From assembly GCA_036732565.1 (NCBI GenBank), contig DAINCF010000105.1, forward strand, positions 1 to 16,486: a stretch of DNA of 16,486 nucleotides, given 5' to 3'. Every line of letters starts with the position of its first letter. Within the stretch, counting starts at the first letter, position 1. This document shows positions 1 through 6,702 of the stretch, in pieces. Source of the DNA: JAIVJN01 sp036732565. Its GTDB lineage: Bacteria; Acidobacteriota; Vicinamibacteria; Vicinamibacterales; UBA2999. A program made the translations under genes and the position numbers. Under the pieces are notes generated by a model. That model saw nothing but the letters and a program-made list of their open reading frames with translations, was not told where the DNA came from and did not search any database.

Positions 1-53
1 CGTGGGGTCCGCCTTTAGGCGGACCTCAGGGCCGGCTGAAGCCGGCCCCCACG
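1..53. repeat. REP-like element folding as a three-way junction
   Basis: Three nested inverted repeats are visible. The outer arms CGTGG (1-5) and CCACG (49-53) enclose two adjacent hairpins. Hairpin A has arms GGTCCGCC (6-13) and GGCGGACC (18-25) around a TTTA loop. Hairpin B has arms GGGCCGGCT (29-37) and AGCCGGCCC (40-48) around a two-base GA. Only 3 bases (26-28) separate the two hairpins, so the single strand can fold into a compact cloverleaf. No T-run follows, so it does not look like a classic intrinsic terminator. The design resembles dispersed REP/BIME-type palindromes. Membership of a genomic family is an inference, because only one copy is in this window. Confidence 0.8.
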
Positions 54-119
54 AACATTGAAACGCACCGCAAGCCGATAGCCGGGAGCGAAGCGCGCGA
101 AGCGCGGTCGACAAGCTGA
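3..119 (+). other. Possible 3' end of an upstream reading frame reading through the repeat
   Basis: The frame with codons starting at base 3 has no stop from the window edge to TGA at 117-119. That stop overlaps the ATG at 119 as TGATG, the same junction seen at 914-918 and 11471-11475. It could be the last 38 codons of an upstream gene whose tail crosses the hairpin repeat. The predicted peptide is rich in Gly, Pro, Arg and Ala and shows no recognisable domain, so this may equally be untranslated leader. The open frame is short enough to occur by chance in G+C-rich DNA. Confidence 0.25.
88..105. repeat. Tandem 9-base direct repeat
   Basis: GCGAAGCGC occurs twice back to back (88-96 and 97-105), 14 to 31 bases before the first start codon. 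It is short and has no obvious function. It could be a slippage product or part of the repeat-derived leader. No convincing -35/-10 promoter pair or strong Shine-Dalgarno site is visible between 54 and 118. Confidence 0.5.
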
Positions 120-916
120 TGCGTACTCTCATTGTGATTCCGGCGCGCGGACAGTCGAAAGGCGTCCCGCGCAAGAACATCAAGCCGCTCTGCGGACAGC
201 CGCTGATCGCCTACACGGCGCGGACCGCGCTCGCCGCGCGACGAGCTGCCGCGGTGGTGCTCAGCACCGACGATGAAGAGATCGCGGAGGTGGGGAGGAT
301 CCACGGCCTGCGGGTGCCGTTCCTGCGCCCCGGCGAGCTCGCACGCGACGATTCACCGACGTTGCCGGTCATTCAACACGCGCTTGGATGGCTGGAGGCA
401 CGCGGCGAGGCCTACGACGCCGTGTGCGTTTTGCAGCCCACGACGCCCCTGCGGCGTCCGGCATGCGTCGACGCCTGCATCGAGCTGTTGGAGACGAGCG
501 GCGCGGACGCGGTGTTCACCGTGCTGCCGGTGCCGGCGCGGCACAACCCGCACTGGGTGTACTTCCAGGACGAGCGTGGCGCGCTCCGCTTGAGCACGGG
601 TGAAGCCGAGCCGATCCCGCGGCGTCAGAGCCTGCCCGCCGCCTTCCATCGCGACGGCTCTGTCTACGTCACACGCCGCGATGTCGTCATGGAGCAGAAC
701 AGCTTGTACGGCCGGGATGTGCGCGGCGTGCTCGTCGACGAACAGGACGCCGTCGATATCGACACGCCTGACGACTGGTTGCGCGCAGAAGCCATGCTGA
801 ACCGACGACTGGATGAATATCGTCGTCCCGCCGGAGGTGGGGCATTGCCAACACCGTCCTCAGCGAGGCGGGGCCTCGAGCTCCTTCCTCGGCGGCCCGA
901 TGCGGAGCCTCGCTGA
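119..916 (+). CDS. CMP-sugar synthetase (acylneuraminate cytidylyltransferase family)
   Basis: This 265-residue protein belongs to the family that transfers CMP from CTP to an acidic sugar (sialic, legionaminic or pseudaminic acid, or Kdo) in the cytoplasm. The N-terminal nucleotide-binding motif IPARGQSKGVPRKNIK spans residues 7-22, with Arg10, Lys14, Arg18 and Asn20 in the usual places. LQPTTPLR lies at 105-112, DGSVYVT at 179-185 and the metal-binding-type DIDTP at 213-217. These fit NeuA/LegF/PseF better than KdsB, but the substrate cannot be fixed from sequence. The catalytic domain ends near residue 230. The last 30 or so residues are an Arg/Pro-rich tail, partly encoded by an inverted repeat (860-916). 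The ATG at 119 is preferred because the motif begins seven residues later. No strong ribosome site precedes it. Its stop overlaps the next start as TGATG. No NeuB-like synthase is in the window. Confidence 0.88.
   Translation: MRTLIVIPARGQSKGVPRKNIKPLCGQPLIAYTARTALAARRAAAVVLSTDDEEIAEVGRIHGLRVPFLRPGELARDDSPTLPVIQHALGWLEARGEAYDAVCVLQPTTPLRRPACVDACIELLETSGADAVFTVLPVPARHNPHWVYFQDERGALRLSTGEAEPIPRRQSLPAAFHRDGSVYVTRRDVVMEQNSLYGRDVRGVLVDEQDAVDIDTPDDWLRAEAMLNRRLDEYRRPAGGGALPTPSSARRGLELLPRRPDAEPR
860..916. repeat. Inverted repeat forming the gene's C-terminal tail and stop codon
   Basis: The arms TCAGCGAGGC (860-869) and GCCTCGCTGA (907-916) are perfect 10-base complements. The segment is 57 bases long, starts on a codon boundary, and ends exactly with the TGA stop of the cytidylyltransferase gene and the A of the next ATG. 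A second GCCTCG copy (873-878) can pair with CGAGGC (864-869) instead, giving two mutually exclusive hairpins. The likely ribosome site GGAG (904-907) touches the 3' arm. Folding of the long hairpin would hide the downstream start, and a ribosome finishing the upstream gene would open it. The regulatory role is inferred. Confidence 0.55.
904..907 (+). promoter_or_regulatory. Ribosome binding site for the first AsnB-type gene
   Basis: GGAG lies 8 bases before the ATG at 916, inside the coding end of the preceding gene. It supports this start, which also places the catalytic cysteine at residue 2. Confidence 0.5.
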
Positions 917-2649
917 TGTGCGGCGTGGTGGGGATCGTCGGGCCCCGTCCCTCGACCGAAGACGTGCGCCGGATGCTGCTGACGATCGCGCATCGCGGTC
1001 CGGATGGTGACGGCGTGCATGTGACCGATGGCGCCGCCGTCGGCCACGTGCGGTTGGCGATCGTCGACCCGAGTTCCGCCGGCGCGCAGCCGATGTGCAC
1101 GCCCGATGGGCGGTACTGCCTGGCGTACAACGGCGAGCTGTACAACCACGCCGAGCTCCGTCCGGCGCTCGAAGCGCGCGGCGTCCGGTTCCGCGGCCAT
1201 TCCGACACCGAGACGTTGCTGTGGCTCCTCGTCGAGCACGGCGCCGCGATTCTGCCGAGCCTGAACGGCATTTTCGCGTTCGCGTTCGTCGACACCGAGA
1301 CCCGACGTGTCCTGCTCGCGCGCGACCACCTCGGCGTCAAGCCGCTCTACTACGCGCGCGGCCGGCACGATCGCCTGCTTTTCGCTTCGGAGATCAAAGC
1401 GCTGTTCGCGACTGGCGAGGTCGAGCGGCGTGCCAACGTCGACGATCTCCTCGAGCTGTTCATGTTCCACTTCATCGCCGGGACACGAACCGCGTTCGCG
1501 GACGTCACGGAGCTGGCTCCGGGTCATGCCGCCGTGTGTGAGGACGGCACCTTGACGCTGCAGCGGTTCTGGGATCCGATCGCCGCCGCGCGCGATCGAC
1601 TCGAGACCGATGGCCACTTGACCGGGTTGCTGGAGGCCGGCATTCGGCGGCAGCTCATGGCCGACGTGCCGATCGGCGTCATGAGCAGCGGCGGCCTCGA
1701 CTCGGGCGTCGTCACCGCGGTGGCTGGCACCGCACGTGGCGGAATGCTGGGTCTGTGCTTCCGCGATCCGGCGTACGGCTACGACGAGCTGTCGGAGGCA
1801 CGCGCGCTGTCAGCGCCGTTTGGTGTGCACGTCGAAGAGGTCACGATCGGGTCCAAGGAAGTGCCGGATCTGCTGCACAAGCTGGCCTGGCATCACGACG
1901 AGCCGCTGCCGCGGCCGCACCACTTGGCGGCCTACGCGGTGGCCCGGCGCGCGCGTCAGGCCGGTCTCAAGGTGCTGGTGTCCGGCGAAGGCGGCGACGA
2001 ACTCTTCGGCGGCTACGGCCGCTACACCGCGATGGCGGCGGAGATGGAGCGCTCCGGCGATCTCAGCCCGCTCGTCTTCGGCCAGAACCGGGTGGCGCTG
2101 CCGCGCATCGCACGCTTTTGGTCGCGCGATCGGTTCGAGAACACGTATCGACAGCAATGCGCCGACGCTACCAACGGCCTGGATCTCGTCAACCGCCAGC
2201 TGCTCGTCGACCAGCAGACGTTCCTCCAGCACTTCCTGCAACGGTCCGATCGCATGGGCATGGCCGCCGGCGTCGAGGTGCGGGTCCCGTTGCTGGATCT
2301 GCCGCTCGTGGAATACACCAACCGGCTCCCGGGCCACTACAAGGTCGCCAACGGCTGCACGAAGGTCGGGATGAAGGCCGCGCTCGACGGCTGGCTTCCG
2401 GATGCCGTCATTCGCCGACGCAAGCAGGCCTTCGAGATGCCGATGGCGCCTCTTCTGCAGCGTGGCCCCGTCGCCGATCTCGTCGACGATGTGCTGCTGG
2501 ATGGTCCACGGTGTGGCGCGTTCTTCGATCGCCCAGGCATCCTGGGGCTCGTCCGCGACTTGCGCGCCGGAGACGAAGCGCTCTGGAAGGTCGCCTGGTT
2601 GCTGCTCACGACCGAGATCTGGATGCGCACCTTCGACGTGTCCGTGTGA
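916..2649 (+). CDS. AsnB-type glutamine-dependent amidotransferase (first of two)
   Basis: This 577-residue class II amidotransferase has both domains of asparagine synthase B. The N-terminal glutaminase begins MCGVVG, with Cys2 as the expected nucleophile. It carries HRGPDGDG at 26-33 and YNGELYN at 71-77. The C-terminal synthetase carries the ATP-pyrophosphatase loop SGGLDS (258-263), SGEGGDE (356-362) and RSDRMGMA followed by EVRVPLLD. Lys503 in RRRKQAF sits where the catalytic lysine of E. coli AsnB lies. The usual KxGF context is altered to KQAF. In polysaccharide clusters such proteins usually amidate a sugar carboxylate rather than make asparagine. The acceptor here is unknown. The ATG overlaps the previous stop as TGATG, so Cys2 is exposed after Met removal. 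A 2-base gap leads to the ABC ATPase gene. Confidence 0.9.
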   Translation: MCGVVGIVGPRPSTEDVRRMLLTIAHRGPDGDGVHVTDGAAVGHVRLAIVDPSSAGAQPMCTPDGRYCLAYNGELYNHAELRPALEARGVRFRGHSDTETLLWLLVEHGAAILPSLNGIFAFAFVDTETRRVLLARDHLGVKPLYYARGRHDRLLFASEIKALFATGEVERRANVDDLLELFMFHFIAGTRTAFADVTELAPGHAAVCEDGTLTLQRFWDPIAAARDRLETDGHLTGLLEAGIRRQLMADVPIGVMSSGGLDSGVVTAVAGTARGGMLGLCFRDPAYGYDELSEARALSAPFGVHVEEVTIGSKEVPDLLHKLAWHHDEPLPRPHHLAAYAVARRARQAGLKVLVSGEGGDELFGGYGRYTAMAAEMERSGDLSPLVFGQNRVALPRIARFWSRDRFENTYRQQCADATNGLDLVNRQLLVDQQTFLQHFLQRSDRMGMAAGVEVRVPLLDLPLVEYTNRLPGHYKVANGCTKVGMKAALDGWLPDAVIRRRKQAFEMPMAPLLQRGPVADLVDDVLLDGPRCGAFFDRPGILGLVRDLRAGDEALWKVAWLLLTTEIWMRTFDVSV

Positions 2650-2651
2650 CC

Positions 2652-3917
2652 ATGTCCAATTTCGCGATTCGAGCCGAGGGGCTGTCGAAGGAATATCGCA
2701 TCGGCGCCACCCAGGAACGCTATCCCACGATTCGGGAGTCGCTGTCGAATGCGGCCGCTCGGCCGCTTGAGGCGCTCCGATCGATTGCGCGCGGCGGTGG
2801 GTCGTTGCGACGCGCCCGCACCGAGCGTTTCGCCGCGCTGACCGACGTCTCCTTTTCCATCGCGCCCGGAGAAGTCGTCGGCGTCGTCGGCAGGAACGGT
2901 GCGGGCAAGAGCACGCTGCTCAAGATCCTGTCGCGCATCACCGAGCCGTCCGCAGGATGGGCCGAGATTCGCGGGCGCGTGGGATCGCTGCTCGAAGTGG
3001 GCACGGGCTTCCATCAGGAGCTCACCGGTCGCGAGAACATCTATCTGAACGGCGCCATCCTCGGGATGAAACGGGCCGAGACCGACCGCAAGTTCGACGA
3101 GATCGTCGCGTTCGCCGAGGTCGGTCCGTTCATCGACACGCCCGTGAAGCACTACTCGAGCGGGATGCACCTCCGCCTGGCGTTCTCGGTGGCGGCGCAT
3201 CTCGAGCCGGAAATCCTGCTCGTGGACGAAGTGCTCGCGGTCGGCGATCTGGCGTTTCAGCGCAAGTGCCTGGGCAAGATGGAGAACGTGGCGTCGCACG
3301 GACGAACGGTGCTGTTCGTCAGCCACAACCTCGGCGTGGTCAAAGAGCTGTGCCACTCGAGCATCGTGCTGAATCACGGCTCGCTGGCGTTCCGCGGGCC
3401 GGTGGTCGACGGGCTCGCCTACTACAGCCACAGTCTCGTCGAGCACCCAGCGGCGTCGCCTTCCGGCAGCACGCGATGGTGGGACGTCTCCGTGAACGGC
3501 CGCCAGGAGGGTCTTGGGGGTGCCGTGCCCAACCATCGACCGATGACGGTGCAGGCCTGGCTGGATCTGCGCGACGACTTTCAAAGCGGGCGATTCATCT
3601 TCCTGATGCACGACTCGTCGGGCAACCTCGTCGTCCATCGGCCCATCCGTTCACGCGATCTCGGTGAGAAGGCGATCGATCGAGGACGGTACCGCGTGTC
3701 GCTCGAGTGCCCGCCGACGTGGCTCGCGCCCGGCGTCTACACGGTGTTTCTCAAATTCTTCGGCACCACGCGCGCTGGAGAGGATCAGCGTCACGTCTCG
3801 GAACGCGCCATCGTCGACGTCACCGGCGACAGCGATGGCATCGGGCAGGCCTCGCTGGCGCCACGTCTCGAGTGGACGATGCGCGCGGAGTCGGTGGCGG
3901 CGTTCGCCGAAAGATAG
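2652..3917 (+). CDS. Wzt-type polysaccharide ABC transporter ATP-binding protein with glycan-binding tail
   Basis: This 421-residue cytoplasmic ATPase energises export of a finished, lipid-linked polysaccharide. The Walker A is GRNGAGKST (80-88). The characteristic GSLLEVGTGFHQELTGRENIY segment follows, and the signature is YSSGM (168-172). The Walker B ends in Asp192-Glu193, and the switch histidine is His225. A roughly 30-residue basic insertion lies before the Walker A domain, as in Wzt/TagH proteins of this type. Residues from about 265 to the end form a separate region rich in beta-type sequence (LAPGVYTVFLKFF), matching the Wzt C-terminal domain that recognises the terminal modification of the exported glycan. 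A Wzm-type permease should be the partner, but none is present here. The start follows the previous stop by 2 bases, without a clear ribosome site. Confidence 0.9.
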   Translation: MSNFAIRAEGLSKEYRIGATQERYPTIRESLSNAAARPLEALRSIARGGGSLRRARTERFAALTDVSFSIAPGEVVGVVGRNGAGKSTLLKILSRITEPSAGWAEIRGRVGSLLEVGTGFHQELTGRENIYLNGAILGMKRAETDRKFDEIVAFAEVGPFIDTPVKHYSSGMHLRLAFSVAAHLEPEILLVDEVLAVGDLAFQRKCLGKMENVASHGRTVLFVSHNLGVVKELCHSSIVLNHGSLAFRGPVVDGLAYYSHSLVEHPAASPSGSTRWWDVSVNGRQEGLGGAVPNHRPMTVQAWLDLRDDFQSGRFIFLMHDSSGNLVVHRPIRSRDLGEKAIDRGRYRVSLECPPTWLAPGVYTVFLKFFGTTRAGEDQRHVSERAIVDVTGDSDGIGQASLAPRLEWTMRAESVAAFAER

Positions 3918-3925
3918 GCGCGCTC

Positions 3926-5377
3926 ATGTCGAGTCAAACGAGGCCACGCATCGTCGTGATTCTGCCGCGCGGCGAGACGCTTCGGAACTTCGTGTACAGC
4001 GGCACGCTGGACCGAGTGGCGGAGGGGGCGGATCTGACGCTGCTGTCGGTGATTCCCAACGACGAGTTCGCGCAGGAGCTGAAGTCGCGCTACAGCGACG
4101 TGCGACCGCTCCTCCGGGTGCCCGAGCGCGCGATCGTCACGCACGTCCGCGAGCTGCTCGACGTCGCGCACGGCCGCTGGTTGTGGTCCAAGGCGGCGCA
4201 GAGCCGTTGGCGCGTGCGCGATCACGAGGCCGCTCCGCGCGCGAGCCTGCGGGCCAAGCGGTTGATGAGGAAGGCGCTGTGCTATCCGTTCGCCAGTCGT
4301 GGCGGTCTCCGGCTGCTCTCGGCCGTCGAGCGCGGCGCCAGCCGAGTGCTGCGGACCAACCACGAGCTGTGCGATCTGCTGTCGTCGCTGTCGCCGTCGC
4401 TGGTCTTCAACGCCTCGCACGTGCACAGCGAGATCGCGGTGCAGGCCGTGCAAGCGGCGCAGTGGCTGGGCATTCCGACCGCGACGTTCATCTTCTCGTG
4501 GGACAACCTGACGTCACAGGGGCGCATCGTGCCTCCGTACGATCGCTACATCGTGTGGAGCGAGGGGTTGCGCACGCAACTGCTCGACATCTATCGCTTC
4601 ATCCGTCCAGAGCAGGTCGTGGTCACCGGGACGCCGCAGTTCGACTATCACTTCAGGCCGGAGTTCTATTGGAGCCGTGAGGAGTTCTGCCGGCGCGTCG
4701 GCGCGGATCCGGCGCGGCCGATCGTGCTCTACAGCACGGGCATGGCCAACCCGATGTTCGGCGAGCCGATCATTGTCGAGGGCATCGCGGACGCGGTTCG
4801 CGGGATGACCGAGTTCGGTCCACCGCAGCTGCTCGTCAGGGTCTACCCGAAGGACCAGACCAACCGATTCGACGATCTCAAGCGGCGTCGTCCCGATGTG
4901 CTGTTCCCGCATGTGCCGTGGGAGCCGGCGTGGCTCACGCCGCGCTACGAGGACCTGTTCGTCCTCACCAACACGCTGCGCCACGCGGACGTCGGCGTCA
5001 ACGCGGCGTCGACGATCTCGCTCGAGCTGTGCATGCTCGGCAAGCCGGTCGTCAACGTCGGCTACAACCCGCCCGGCATGGACATCTCGCCGTGGGATTA
5101 CGGCCAGTTCTACGGCTTCGAGCACTACCAGCCGGTGACCGACAGCGGCGCCGTGATGATCGCGCGGGCGCCGGATCAGGTCGAAGGGATGCTGCGAGAC
5201 GCGCTCACCGAACCGGGCAAGCGGCATCCGCAACAGCAACGGCTGATTCGCACGATGTTCGGCGATACGCTCGACGGCCGCTCGGCCGATCGCGTGGCCG
5301 ACTGTCTGCTCGGATGGGCCAATCGACATGCCGTGCGACGCGAGCGCCTCGCACCGCTGCAGGAGGTGGCGGGGTGA
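3926..5377 (+). CDS. GT-B-fold transferase-like protein of unknown substrate
   Basis: This 483-residue soluble protein is not assigned to a named family with certainty. It begins MSSQTRPRIVVILPRG, a Rossmann-like first strand, followed by a long basic helical region (about 75-150). Notable motifs are FSWDNLTSQG (Trp192-Asp193-Asn194), VVTGTPQFDY (Gly235 to Asp240), VRVYPKD (306-310 for VYPKD) and STISLELCMLGKPVVNVGY from Ser362. The last resembles the donor-binding half of GT-B enzymes such as CDP-glycerol glycerophosphotransferases and polysialyltransferase-like proteins. A role in adding a sugar, possibly the CMP-activated one, is inferred from position. The ATG at 3926 is chosen because the open frame upstream would overlap the ABC gene by over 200 bases and is not protein-like there. 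The gap to the previous stop is 8 bases. Confidence 0.7.
   Translation: MSSQTRPRIVVILPRGETLRNFVYSGTLDRVAEGADLTLLSVIPNDEFAQELKSRYSDVRPLLRVPERAIVTHVRELLDVAHGRWLWSKAAQSRWRVRDHEAAPRASLRAKRLMRKALCYPFASRGGLRLLSAVERGASRVLRTNHELCDLLSSLSPSLVFNASHVHSEIAVQAVQAAQWLGIPTATFIFSWDNLTSQGRIVPPYDRYIVWSEGLRTQLLDIYRFIRPEQVVVTGTPQFDYHFRPEFYWSREEFCRRVGADPARPIVLYSTGMANPMFGEPIIVEGIADAVRGMTEFGPPQLLVRVYPKDQTNRFDDLKRRRPDVLFPHVPWEPAWLTPRYEDLFVLTNTLRHADVGVNAASTISLELCMLGKPVVNVGYNPPGMDISPWDYGQFYGFEHYQPVTDSGAVMIARAPDQVEGMLRDALTEPGKRHPQQQRLIRTMFGDTLDGRSADRVADCLLGWANRHAVRRERLAPLQEVAG
5361..5366 (+). promoter_or_regulatory. Strong Shine-Dalgarno fixing a GTG start
   Basis: AGGAGG lies 7 bases before the GTG at 5374. It is the best ribosome site in the window, and it favours this start over the in-frame GTG at 5380. 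Confidence 0.75.
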
Positions 5378-6702
5378 CGGTGACCGAGACGTTCGGCCGT
5401 GTGTCGCGGTCCATACCCGCTGGGACACGGTCCGCCTTCGCCACAGCCCCCGACAAGCAGCATGGGAAACCGCGGCTGCTGGTGCTGTCGCACGTCATGC
5501 CCTTCCCGCGCTCGGCGGGGCAAGAGCAACGAGTGTTCTTCACGTTGAAAGCCGCCCGCGAGCGGTTTCACGTGACGTTCGGCGGCGTGGCCCCACACGA
5601 AGGCGAGGCCGAGGCGAGGCGCGAGCTGGCGCCCCTCTGCGATGCGACGCTGTTGTTGCCGAACGAATATCAGCGCAGCCGTGGATCGCGCGTCGTGCGG
5701 ATGGGTCTCGGCGCCGCGTACGTGGCGGCCACCGGCCTGCGGCCGTCGAACTACGTCATCGGTCGCGTGCAATTCTCCCCCAAGCGGGTCGCGTCGTTTC
5801 TGGACGGCGCGCGGTTCGATTGCGTGCTGTTCGAGTACTGGCATGCGGCGGAAAGCGCCGCGGTGTTCCAACGCGCCGGCGTGCCGTGCGTGCTCGACAT
5901 GCACGACATCCTCTGGCGCAGCTACGAGCGGCGTCTCATCGAATCGCGTTTGCCGGCCGCGTATCGGCGGTGGGCGCTGGATCGCTACCGCCGGCGCGAA
6001 GAGCAGGCGTGGACGAAGTTCGACGCCGTCGTCGCGATCAACCGCGAGGAGGAGCGTTACGTTCGCGGCACGCTCTCCGGTGAAAAGACCATCTTCCACG
6101 CGCCGATGGGCACCGATCTGAAGCTCTGGCCCTACGCGTGGAGCCCGAGTCGACCCGCGCGGCTCGCGTACTACGGATCCTTTGCCAGCGCGCACAATCA
6201 AGCGGCCGCGCTGCGATGCGCGCAACAGATCATGCCGCGTGTGTGGGCGACGCGTCCCGAGACCGAACTGTGGCTGGTCGGTAGCAGGCCGCCGGAGCGG
6301 CTGCGGCGGCTCTCGGTCGATCCGCGGATCAAGGTCACGGGATTCCTCGACCGCCCGCAGGACGTGCTGCAGACGATGAACGCGGTGTTGTGCCCCTGGG
6401 TGGGCACCTACGGCTTTCGCAGTCGCCTCGTCGAGGTGATGGCGTTGGGGGTGCCGACCGTCGTCACTCCGGACGCGGTGTGGGGCATGGATCTCGAGGT
6501 CGGCCGCGGGCTGCTCATCGGCGAGAGCGACGAGGCGCTGGCCGCACACGCGCTGTCGCTGCTCGACGATCAGCGCGTCGCCGCGGCTCAGAGCCGCGCC
6601 GCGCGGGAACAGGTCGAGGCTGGCTTCAGTCTGTCGAATACGTATGACCGGCTGATCGACGAGATGCATCGCTGGCTAGGCGCCCGACGGGGACACGCGT
6701 GA
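5374..6702 (+). CDS. GT4-like glycosyltransferase
   Basis: This 442-residue GT-B glycosyltransferase acts at the cytoplasmic face of the membrane, adding one sugar to the growing lipid-linked chain. After a non-conserved 30-residue leader, the N-terminal Rossmann strand LLVLSHVMPFPRSAGQEQR (35-53) carries the acceptor-side glycine loop. The middle holds DMHDILWRSYERR and VVAINREEERY. The C-terminal donor domain has YYGSFASAHNQAA, ELWLVGSRPPE and the GFRSRLVEVMALGVP segment with Glu354. The donor and linkage cannot be read from sequence. The GTG start overlaps the previous stop as GTGA and is backed by AGGAGG at 5361. The end overlaps the next start, again as GTGA. It is clearly a glycosyltransferase, while the exact subfamily is less sure. 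Confidence 0.85.
   Translation: MTVTETFGRVSRSIPAGTRSAFATAPDKQHGKPRLLVLSHVMPFPRSAGQEQRVFFTLKAARERFHVTFGGVAPHEGEAEARRELAPLCDATLLLPNEYQRSRGSRVVRMGLGAAYVAATGLRPSNYVIGRVQFSPKRVASFLDGARFDCVLFEYWHAAESAAVFQRAGVPCVLDMHDILWRSYERRLIESRLPAAYRRWALDRYRRREEQAWTKFDAVVAINREEERYVRGTLSGEKTIFHAPMGTDLKLWPYAWSPSRPARLAYYGSFASAHNQAAALRCAQQIMPRVWATRPETELWLVGSRPPERLRRLSVDPRIKVTGFLDRPQDVLQTMNAVLCPWVGTYGFRSRLVEVMALGVPTVVTPDAVWGMDLEVGRGLLIGESDEALAAHALSLLDDQRVAAAQSRAAREQVEAGFSLSNTYDRLIDEMHRWLGARRGHA

Noticed and set aside
1..53. Intrinsic terminator of an upstream operon
   Set aside because: The hairpins are strong, but no T-run follows either one and the structure is a closed three-way junction, more like a REP element. 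A terminating effect cannot be fully excluded.
1755..2651. Upstream extension of the ABC ATPase frame, and likewise of the frames before 3926, 5374, 7867, 10391, 11473 and 14084
   Set aside because: The extensions overlap upstream genes by tens to hundreds of bases or more, and read as Arg-rich shadow sequence. The family motifs begin just after the chosen starts.
916..3917. A lasso-peptide or other peptide natural-product cluster, suggested by AsnB-like plus ABC transporter genes
   Set aside because: There is no precursor peptide or B-protein protease. The ABC protein is a Wzt-type ATPase without a fused membrane domain, and the rest of the operon is glycosyltransferases.
5176..6669. A 497-codon open frame on the minus strand opposite the first GT4 gene, and similar long frames at 2337-3638, 8934-10157, 664-1617 and 15376-16434
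   Set aside because: They mirror well-supported + strand genes, have Arg/His/Gln-rich compositions with no domain motifs, and are expected antisense artefacts of G+C-rich codon use.
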